Shown here: in pieces, positions 1 through 5,178 of the stretch
Layout: every line of letters starts with the position of its first letter
Position numbering within the stretch: position 1 is the stretch's first letter
From: Symbiobacteriaceae bacterium
GTDB taxonomy: Bacteria > Bacillota_E > Symbiobacteriia > Symbiobacteriales > Symbiobacteriaceae
Length of the DNA stretch: 8,179 nucleotides
NCBI GenBank assembly: GCA_027356675.1
Contig: DAHVXO010000302.1
Span: forward strand, 1-8,179
Direction: 5' to 3'
Notes under the pieces: model-generated
Seen by the model: only the letters and a program-made list of their open reading frames with translations
Told to the model about the DNA's origin: nothing
Database searches by the model: none
Translations under genes and position numbers: made by a program

Positions 1-169
1 GCAGCAAAATCCTTGCAGCCGCGCACGGAATGGGACAAATGCCCTACGGGTGATGGGCATTCAGGATACTCCCACCACCCCACCGACCACCCGGCCTACG
101 ACGAAAGCAAGGATGATGATCCAGCATGCGTAGTACCGCCGCAACAGGGATTTCGGATGGGAACGAGCC
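1..169. other. Left flank without a confident gene
   Basis: No reading frame here looks convincingly coding. Three weak candidates exist. On the plus strand, a frame open from the window edge ends at TGA 51-53 and reads SKILAAAHGMGQMPYG, which could be the C-terminus of a convergent gene. On the minus strand, a short frame at 61-144 encodes a hydrophobic peptide (listed separately). Also on the minus strand, an ATG at 60-58 opens a frame that stays open to the edge and starts MPITRRAFVPF, preceded by a GGGAG about eight bases upstream. The plus-strand terminator at 170-227 favours some plus-strand transcript ending here. The sequence in hand cannot settle which candidate is real. Confidence 0.4.
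61..144 (-). CDS. Possible 27-residue membrane peptide (weak)
   Basis: A minus-strand frame beginning at TTG (144-142) reads MRRYYACWIIILAFVVGR and then VVGGVVGVS before TGA. Residues 8 to 27 form one hydrophobic stretch with a single arginine in the middle, preceded by two arginines, as in a short inner-membrane peptide with its N-terminus in the cytoplasm. There is no ATG, no clear Shine-Dalgarno sequence before the TTG, and the frame is closed upstream by TGA at 180-178, inside the hairpin. The stop is directly followed by an ATG (60-58) of another open frame. A GC-rich region can give such a run by chance, because GTC, GTG and GGC codons are easy to make. I do not recognise a family. Confidence 0.15.
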   Translation of the reverse strand: MRRYYACWIIILAFVVGRVVGGVVGVS

Positions 170-227
170 GCCTTGGGTCAGAGGCTGGAACTCCTCCAGA
201 CGTCCAGCCTCTGACCTGGCTTTTCTT
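170..227 (+). terminator. Rho-independent terminator, plus strand
   Basis: The arms at 176-189 (GGTCAGAGGCTGGA) and 203-216 (TCCAGCCTCTGACC) are perfectly complementary over 14 bases around a 13-base loop. The stem extends through a G-U pair and a two-base bulge to GCC 170-172 paired with GGC 218-220. On the plus strand the stem is followed at once by TTTTCTT (221-227), the layout of an intrinsic terminator. Read on the minus strand the hairpin has no T tract. It therefore probably ends a rightward transcript that comes from the left edge or beyond and converges on the purine operon. Confidence 0.7.
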
Positions 228-241
228 GGCGTACCAAGAAA
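222..241. repeat. Short inverted repeat between two terminators
   Basis: TTTCTTGG (222-229) and CCAAGAAA (234-241) form a perfect 8-base inverted repeat around a four-base loop. In minus-strand RNA the loop is UACG, a UNCG-type tetraloop, although the stable form is usually closed by C-G whereas here the closing pair is G-C. The repeat uses the T tracts of both flanking terminators, so it could compete with them or add to bidirectional termination. Confidence 0.45.
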
Positions 242-273
242 CCGACCCCGGGCAGTGACTGCCCGGGATCGGT
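236..273 (-). terminator. Terminator of the purine operon
   Basis: Arms at 241-255 and 259-273 pair over 15 bases around a three-base loop (256-258). The only non-Watson-Crick position is a G-U pair in minus-strand RNA, which would be a C-A mismatch on the plus strand, so the hairpin suits leftward transcription. It begins three bases after the TAA stop of the acetyltransferase gene and is followed on the minus strand by TTCTT, a short and imperfect T tract. The position and the very GC-rich stem support its role as the end of the operon. Confidence 0.75.
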
Positions 274-276
274 GGT

Positions 277-807
277 TTACGCGAGATCTGCGCTTGTGAC
301 GATCATCAGGTATTCCGGCTCAGCCTCGTCCGGCACCTGCACGGTCTTGAGGTAGCGAAACCCCGCCCGCTCGTAGGCCCGAATGGCGCCCTGGTTCTTC
401 GGCTCCGGCCCGACAATGCAGAAAGTGGCCCAAGACGGATCTTTGAGCACGATCTCCCGCAGGAAGGCCCGTAAGATCTGCGGCCCCAGCCCCCGGTGGA
501 TGTACCCGGCCTCGCCGATGAAGAGGTCAATGCCCGCTCCGCCATCGCCAACCTGCACGACCTCGGCATACTCCGGCCAGTCCATGATCCGGTAGGTCTG
601 AATATACCCGATGGGCTTGTCGTCATATAGCATCAAATATGGCTGTGACGGCTTGGTCCCGGTAATGTAGGCCTGGTACTTTGCCTCGACTTCGTCATAG
701 GAATGCCCCCGCTGATCCCACCACTCGATCACGAAGTCTGTGTTGAGCCAGCGATGCATCAGGGCGATGTCATCCAGCGTCAGCCGCCGGAAGCCAATCC
801 CACTCAT
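277..807 (-). CDS. GNAT acetyltransferase, AAC(6')-like
   Basis: This 176-residue protein has the GNAT fold and resembles the aminoglycoside 6'-N-acetyltransferases of the AAC(6')-Ib type more than generic GNATs. The shared landmarks are WLN and IEWW near residues 20-30, PYLMLYDDKPIGYIQTY at 56-72, GIDLFIG at 92-98, the acetyl-CoA pyrophosphate loop HRGLGPQILRAF at 104-115, and the C-terminal pattern NQGAIRAYERAGF at 138-150. Family members transfer acetyl from acetyl-CoA to an amine, and many chromosomal ones have unknown natural substrates. The ATG overlaps the purD stop as ATGA, with no clear ribosome-binding site, so it is likely translated by coupling to purD. It is the last gene of the operon, three bases before a terminator hairpin. 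Family assignment is confident. Aminoglycoside activity is inference from similarity only. Confidence 0.85.
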   Translation of the reverse strand: MSGIGFRRLTLDDIALMHRWLNTDFVIEWWDQRGHSYDEVEAKYQAYITGTKPSQPYLMLYDDKPIGYIQTYRIMDWPEYAEVVQVGDGGAGIDLFIGEAGYIHRGLGPQILRAFLREIVLKDPSWATFCIVGPEPKNQGAIRAYERAGFRYLKTVQVPDEAEPEYLMIVTSADLA

Positions 808-2081
808 CGCCGCGGGGCCGCTCGCCAGCCGATATCGTGACGGTAGTGCTTCCCCTCGAACTCCACGGCCTCGACCCCGTAATATGCGTGCTCCAGCGCC
901 GACCGAACGTCCGGCCCCAGGGCCATGACCCCCAGCACCCGGCCGCCGGCGGTGACGAGTTGCCCCTCTTCATCGAACCCGGTTCCGGCGTGAAAGATCG
1001 TGACCCCGCGGGCGTCTACCTCCTCCAGCCCGCCGATCGGCAGGCCCTTGGGATACGCCCCGGGATACCCCGCCGACGCGACCATCACGCACGCGGCGGC
1101 GGCATCCCGAAACTGGAGCGACACCTGGTCGAGCCGCCCCTCGATGCAGGCCAACAGGACCGGGACCAGGTCGTTCTCCAACAAGGGCAGCACCACCTCG
1201 GCCTCGGGGTCGCCGAACCGGGCGTTATACTCGACCACCTTCGGGCCATCGGCCGTCAGCATCAGGCCGGTGAAGAGGCAGCCCACGAACGGCGTGCCCC
1301 TGCCGGCCATCGTGCGGATGGTCGGCTCGAGCACCTGCTTCTGCACCAACTGCGCGAGCTCGGGCGTGTATGCCGGCACGGGCGCATAGGTCCCCATGCC
1401 CCCGGTGTTCGGCCCGGTGTCGCCCTCGCCGATCCGCTTGTGGTCCTGCGCCGAGACCAGCGCCTTGATCGTCTTCCCGTCGGAGAGGGCAAGGAGGCTG
1501 ACCTCCTCCCCCTCCATGAACTCCTCGATGACCACCTTGGCCCCGGCGCTGCCGAAGGCCTGATCCAACAGGATGGACTTCAGCGCCTCCCGGGCCTGGT
1601 CCAGAGAAGTGCAGACCGTGACGCCCTTCCCAAGCGCCAGCCCGTCCGCCTTCACGACAATGGGCACGCCCTGCATCTCCACATACGCGAGGGCGGATGC
1701 ATAGTCGGTAAAGCTGCCATAGCGGGCGGTCGGTACCCCCGCCCGGGTCATGATCTCCTTGGCAAACTCCTTGGACCACTCTAACCGAGCAGCCGCCTGA
1801 GTCGGCCCGAAGGCCGGGATGCCAGCCGCTGTTAGGGCGTCCACCAGCCCCAGCGCCAGCGGGTCATCCGGCCCCACGATGACCAGACCGGCCTGGATTT
1901 TCTGAGCCAAGGCCACCTGAGCAGCAATGTCCGTCGCCTTGACCTCGGGATGGCACCAGGCAAAGCCGCCAATGCCTGGGTTCCCGGGCGCGGCATGCAG
2001 CTCATCGATCAGCGGGCTCTGGATCACCTTCCAGGCCAGGGCGTGCTCCCGCCCCCCGCCACCGACGATCAAAACGTTCAC
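804..2081 (-). CDS. purD: Phosphoribosylamine-glycine ligase (GAR synthetase)
   Basis: PurD joins phosphoribosylamine and glycine with ATP to give GAR, the second step of purine synthesis, in the cytoplasm. The 425-residue length is normal for the family. The N-terminal nucleotide-like fold shows GGGGREHAL at 7-15 and GPDDPLA at 70-76. The ATP-grasp domain shows VKADGLALGKGV at 143-154, EEFMEGEEVS at 186-195, the PurD signature DHKRIGEGDTGPNTGGMG at 213-230 and the metal-binding EYNARFGDPE at 284-293. I chose the GTG at 2081-2079, which has GGAGGTG upstream at 2097-2091 and begins the typical MNVLIVGG start. purH ends 57 bases upstream, and the acetyltransferase start overlaps the purD stop by four bases. 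No defect is visible. Confidence 0.98.
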   Translation of the reverse strand: MNVLIVGGGGREHALAWKVIQSPLIDELHAAPGNPGIGGFAWCHPEVKATDIAAQVALAQKIQAGLVIVGPDDPLALGLVDALTAAGIPAFGPTQAAARLEWSKEFAKEIMTRAGVPTARYGSFTDYASALAYVEMQGVPIVVKADGLALGKGVTVCTSLDQAREALKSILLDQAFGSAGAKVVIEEFMEGEEVSLLALSDGKTIKALVSAQDHKRIGEGDTGPNTGGMGTYAPVPAYTPELAQLVQKQVLEPTIRTMAGRGTPFVGCLFTGLMLTADGPKVVEYNARFGDPEAEVVLPLLENDLVPVLLACIEGRLDQVSLQFRDAAAACVMVASAGYPGAYPKGLPIGGLEEVDARGVTIFHAGTGFDEEGQLVTAGGRVLGVMALGPDVRSALEHAYYGVEAVEFEGKHYRHDIGWRAAPRR

Positions 2082-2091
2082 GGTCAGCTAC

Positions 2092-2097
2092 ACCTCC
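2092..2097 (-). promoter_or_regulatory. Ribosome-binding site of purD, inside a four-codon ORF
   Basis: GGAGGT lies about 10-11 bases before the GTG start of purD and supports that start. The same bases lie inside a minimal open frame, ATG GAG GTG TAG at 2099-2088, placed in the 57-base gap after purH. Whether a ribosome uses this frame is unknown. Confidence 0.6.
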
Positions 2098-2138
2098 ATG
2101 CTCTTGACCCGGACGGGACCCAGAATCCCTGCACAACC

Positions 2139-3740
2139 CTAGTGCCGGAAGTGCCGGACCCCGGTGAAGACCATGCCCAGACCCAGCTCGTCTGCCCGGG
2201 CGATGGACTCCTGGTCCCGGATCGACCCGCCCGGTTGGGCAATGGCTGCGATCTGCGCCGAGCCCGCCGCCTCGACCACATCCGGGAAGGGGAAGAAGGC
2301 ATCCGACGCCAGCACCGCTCCCTTGACCTGCTCACCGGCCTGCCGGAGCGCATGGCGAGCCGCATCGATCCGGTTCATCTGACCGGCGCCGACGCCGAGG
2401 GTCTGGCCGTTCTTGGCCACCACGATGGCGTTGGACTTGACGTGCTTGCAAACCTTCCAGGCAAAGTCGAGGTCCGCCAGCAGCGCCGGCGTGACCGGGG
2501 TCTGGGTGACCGGCTTCCAGGTCTTCGGATCCTCGGCGATCGCATCCCAGTTCTGCATGAGGAAGCCGCCTGCCACCCGCTTGACGTCGAACCCAGCCGG
2601 CGCCTTCCGCTCGAGCGGCCCGACCTCCAGCAGGCGGACATCCTTCTTCTTGCTCAGGATCTTCAGCGCCTCGGGCTAGAAGTACGGTGCGAGGACGATC
2701 TCCACGAAGATCTTACTGATATCCTTCGCCGTCGCCTCATCGCAGGGTCGGTTCAGGGCGATGATCCCGCCGAAGATGGAGACCGTGTCGGCCTCGTACG
2801 CCTTGCGGTAGGCCTCCGCCAGGGTATCCGCCACGGCGACGCCGCAGGGGTTGGCATGCTTGACCGCCACCGCCGCCGGCCGGTCGAACTCCTTGACCAG
2901 CTCCAGCGCGGCATGCGCATCGTTGATGTTGTTGTAGGAGAGCTCCTTGCCGTGCAACTGCTTGGCCCCCACGATGGTGGAGCCGGCGCGGCCCATGGTC
3001 TCATCGGCGTAGAAAGCGCCCATCTGGTGCTGGTTCTCGCCGTAGCGCAGGTCCTGGATCTTGGTCAGATTCAGCGAAACCGCGTACGGGAAGACGGAGG
3101 CTGCGGTGTCAGCCGGCGCCTCCTGCCCGGCCTCGCGGGCCGTGAAGATGCTCAGTCCCCGGTTCGACAGCCACGCCATGATCGCCGTGTCGTAGGAAGA
3201 CGTGTGGGCAAAGGCCTCGACCATGAGTTCAAACTTGGTCTTGCGGGTCACCTCACCGCTCGCACGAATCTCCGCCAACACCCGGCCATACCGCTCGGGG
3301 TTGACGAGAACGGCGACGTCCTGCCAGTTCTTCGCCGCGGCCCGGGCCATGGTCGGCCCGCCGATATCGATCTTCTCGACCGCATCCTCAAGAGAGACAT
3401 TCGGATTGGCGACGGTCTCCCGAAAGGGATAGAGGTTGACGACCACCATGTCGATGGGGGTCACATTGTGTGCGGCCAACTGGGCCATGTGCTCCGGGTT
3501 CCCCCGCATGGCCAGGATGCCGGCGTGAATCTGGGGCTGGAGCGTCTTGACCCGGCCATCGAGAATCTCCGGGAAGCCGGCGACCTGCGCGACCTCCTTG
3601 ACCGGAATGCCGGCACCTGTCAGGGCCTTGTAAGTCCCGCCGGTGGAGATGATCTCCACGCCCAACTTCTGCAGTTCGCTCGCAAACTCGACGATCCCGT
3701 TCTTGTCGTAGACGCTGATTAATGCGCGCTTGACTCCCAT
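2139..3740 (-). pseudogene. purH: PurH (AICAR transformylase/IMP cyclohydrolase), interrupted by in-frame TAG
   Basis: PurH carries out the last two steps to IMP: formylation of AICAR (C-terminal domain) and ring closure (N-terminal domain). The frame runs 533 positions plus a stop, the usual length, but codon 355 is TAG. Before it lie STGGT (32-36), the cyclohydrolase residues Lys65, Tyr104 (NLYPF), Asp125 (IDIGG) and Lys137 (AAAKN), RYGEN (232-236) and the transformylase Lys294-His295 in KHANPCG. After it the same frame continues with PEALKILSKKKDVRLLEVG, then conserved family blocks such as GGFLMQNWD, KSNAIVV, RIDAARHA, ASDAFFPFPD and QPGGSIRDQE, ending in TAG. Translation stopping at 355 would leave the transformylase domain without its last 178 residues. 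The start is ATG 3740 with AGGGGG nine bases upstream. It may be a real nonsense mutation, a sequencing error or readthrough. Gln68 replaces the usual His of KTLHP. Confidence 0.93.
2676..2678 (-). other. In-frame amber codon within purH
   Basis: The coding strand reads TTC TAG CCC between APYF and PEALKIL. The frame is unbroken on both sides, so a single base substitution explains it: TCG (Ser) or GAG (Glu) to TAG are both one step away. No ribosome-binding site precedes the next in-frame GTG (2576-2574), so efficient restart there is not supported. TAG is also the terminal stop of purH, purN and the intact Nudix gene, which argues against TAG being generally reassigned in this organism. Confidence 0.95.
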
Positions 3741-3749
3741 CTGAAAAAA

Positions 3750-3755
3750 CCCCCT
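3750..3755 (-). promoter_or_regulatory. Ribosome-binding site of purH
   Basis: AGGGGG is separated by TTTTTTCAG (nine bases) from the ATG at 3740-3738. It fixes the start of purH in the 42-base gap after the Nudix gene. The G run followed by six T resembles the end of a terminator, but no hairpin arm precedes it. Confidence 0.6.
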
Positions 3756-3782
3756 AGCAGAATTGTGATTGCGATGGCGCGG

Positions 3783-4256
3783 CTATTCCACCGGCTTGGG
3801 GCCCTTCCCCTCTTCGGGCCGATAGGCGTCACGATCCAGCCAATACCGGCGCTCATGCCCGGCCAGGTATGCCAGCAACGGATCCCGGTAAACGGGCCAG
3901 GTTATGTAACGGGCCACTTCATCCCGCCTGACCCACGTGGCATCGATCACGAACTCATCGCCTACGGGCGGCCGCAGCGTCCCGTTGACGACCCGGCAAG
4001 AGAAGACGTGCGTCAGGAAGTGCATATCGAGGACCTGGTTGTGCGAATCCGCCACATAAGCCAGTTCCACCGGCGCAACCAGGAGGCCGGTCTCCTCCTG
4101 GACCTCCCGCAGCACGCAGTCCGTCAGCGTCTCGCCCACCTCCAGGCGACCACCGGGCAGCGACCAGATATCGCCGATGTTCCAACGGTTCAGGACCAGT
4201 GCGATGTTCCCGTCATCTTCAATGATCCCGACCGCAAGCACGAATTGTTGGGCCAC
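3783..4256 (-). CDS. Nudix hydrolase (complete box)
   Basis: The 157-residue protein belongs to the Nudix superfamily, which cleaves nucleoside diphosphates linked to another moiety using divalent metal. The Nudix box is perfect at residues 36-58: Gly36, Glu42, Arg50-Glu51-Val52, Glu54-Glu55, Gly57 and Leu58, preceded by WSLPG. The substrate cannot be read from the sequence; MutT-like dNTP, NDP-sugar and ADP-ribose hydrolases all fit this size. The start is GTG 4256-4254, with TAAGGAAG upstream, in which TAA is the stop of the preceding gene. It lies 13 bases after that gene and 42 before purH, so it is part of the operon. Its C-terminal half (WV, EVARYI, DPLLAYL, ERRYWL) resembles that of the upstream neighbour, suggesting an old tandem duplication. 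Confidence 0.92.
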   Translation of the reverse strand: MAQQFVLAVGIIEDDGNIALVLNRWNIGDIWSLPGGRLEVGETLTDCVLREVQEETGLLVAPVELAYVADSHNQVLDMHFLTHVFSCRVVNGTLRPPVGDEFVIDATWVRRDEVARYITWPVYRDPLLAYLAGHERRYWLDRDAYRPEEGKGPKPVE

Positions 4257-4269
4257 TTGTACCGCTTCC

Positions 4270-4569
4270 TTAAGAGAGATGGTAGCGGGGCCGGCGCTCC
4301 TGCAGCCATGCGAAGAGCGGCTCCACCCAGGGCCGGTAGTTCATGTACCGCCGGATCTCCCCGGGTGCGACCCACTTTACCTGGGTGACATCCTCGTCCG
4401 TCGCCTGGACGGCCGGGACCCCACCCGTGACCCGGACGTGAAAGTAGAACTGCAGGAACCAGTGCGACCGGCCGTGGCCACGGTTATAAACCAGCAGAAC
4501 TTCACCCCGGAGATTCAGGATCACGGCGCCTACAGCCAGCCGCCGAACGCACGCCATGACTCCGGACAC
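4270..4569 (-). CDS. Nudix-fold remnant lacking the Nudix box
   Basis: This 99-residue frame looks like a Nudix protein with its middle removed. Residues 10-37 (RRLAVGAVILNLRGEVLLVYN, then RSHW) match the first Nudix strands up to the Trp that normally precedes LPGG. The next residues, FLQFYFHVRVTGG (38-50), match the strands that normally follow the box. The GX5EX7REUXEEXGU motif is absent, so about 40-50 residues are missing and metal-dependent hydrolysis is not expected. The C-terminal part (VKWVAPGEIRRYM, then PLFAWLQERRPRYHL) parallels the intact Nudix gene downstream. The start may be GTG 4569, in frame three bases after the purN stop, or ATG 4557-4555, and neither has a well-spaced ribosome-binding site. 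The frame is open, so the deletion kept the reading frame. It may be a decaying gene or a non-catalytic protein. Confidence 0.7.
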   Translation of the reverse strand: MSGVMACVRRLAVGAVILNLRGEVLLVYNRGHGRSHWFLQFYFHVRVTGGVPAVQATDEDVTQVKWVAPGEIRRYMNYRPWVEPLFAWLQERRPRYHLS

Positions 4570-4572
4570 CCC

Positions 4573-5178
4573 CTACTCGCTGACTTCGACCCGCCGCCCA
4601 ACGATCCGCAGCCGCCCCTGCGCAAAGAGCTGGATCGCCTCCGCATAGATACGATGCTCTTGCTCCAGGATGCGGTCACGCAAGGTCTCAAAGGTATCGC
4701 CATCGAGCACGGGCACGGCGGCCTGCCGGATAATCGGCCCCTCGTCCATCCCGGCGGTCACGTAGTGAACCGTACAGCCGGCGACTTTCACCCCGTACTC
4801 CAGCGCCTGGCGCTGCGCCTCCAGCCCCGGGAACGCCGGCAGCAGGGACGGGTGGATGTTCAGAATCCGACCGGGGAACGCATCGAGCACCGGCTTGCGC
4901 ACGATACGCATGAATCCCGCCAGGCAGACCAGATCCACCGCCCGCTCTTTCAGGGTGTCCGCCAGGGCCGCGTTGTAAGCACTCTTCGTCTCATAGGGCG
5001 CCGGATCGAGGAAGATCGCCTCCACCCCGGCCTTGCGCGCCCGCTCCAGCCCGTACGCATCCGCCTTATCCGAAAGCACCACGGCCACCCGACCATCGAT
5101 GCGCCCCACGGCGCAAGCGTCCAGGATGGCCTGCAAATTCGAGCCGCTCCCTGAGATGAGTACGCCGATGCGGATCAC
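4573..5178 (-). CDS. purN: Phosphoribosylglycinamide formyltransferase
   Basis: PurN transfers the formyl group of 10-formyltetrahydrofolate to GAR, giving FGAR, the third purine step. The 201-residue length is typical. Visible marks are the phosphate-binding loop SGSGSNLQ at 9-16, LAGFMRI at 86-92, the catalytic Asn107 and His109 in ILNIHPSLLPAFPG, and catalytic Asp145 in GMDEGPII. The start is GTG 5178-5176, overlapping the purM stop as GTGA, with an excellent GGAGGT seven bases upstream. This is the folate-dependent enzyme; no purT is seen. The stop is TAG, and the next gene begins in the same frame three bases later. The sequence shows no damage. Confidence 0.98.
   Translation of the reverse strand: MIRIGVLISGSGSNLQAILDACAVGRIDGRVAVVLSDKADAYGLERARKAGVEAIFLDPAPYETKSAYNAALADTLKERAVDLVCLAGFMRIVRKPVLDAFPGRILNIHPSLLPAFPGLEAQRQALEYGVKVAGCTVHYVTAGMDEGPIIRQAAVPVLDGDTFETLRDRILEQEHRIYAEAIQLFAQGRLRIVGRRVEVSE

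Noticed and set aside
13..258. 81-codon plus-strand frame from a TTG at the left edge
   Set aside because: It runs straight through the plus-strand terminator hairpin and its T tract, and the sequence resembles no protein.
837..1784. 315-codon plus-strand frame antisense to purD
   Set aside because: Shadow of purD: no domain is recognisable and composition is biased to His, Arg and Gly.
2574..2576. Internal GTG as the start of a separate C-terminal PurH protein
   Set aside because: No ribosome-binding site precedes it, it lies 33 codons after the TAG within conserved sequence, and a separate protein would lack those conserved residues.
2676..2678. Pyrrolysine insertion at the purH TAG
   Set aside because: Pyrrolysine is known from methylamine methyltransferases, no recoding element is visible after the codon, and TAG ends other genes here; kept only as a test and not as an explanation.
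1950..3722. 590-codon plus-strand open frame antisense to purH and purD
   Set aside because: It lies opposite well-recognised genes, has no protein-family resemblance and is rich in Arg, Leu, Asp and Gly as expected from the complement of GC-rich codons.
3741..3755. GGGGG followed by TTTTTT before purH as a terminator
   Set aside because: No inverted repeat precedes the T run; the G run is better explained as the purH ribosome-binding site.
4177..5154. 325-codon plus-strand frame across the Nudix genes and purN
   Set aside because: Antisense to genes with clear motifs; no similarity to any family and no ribosome-binding site noticed.
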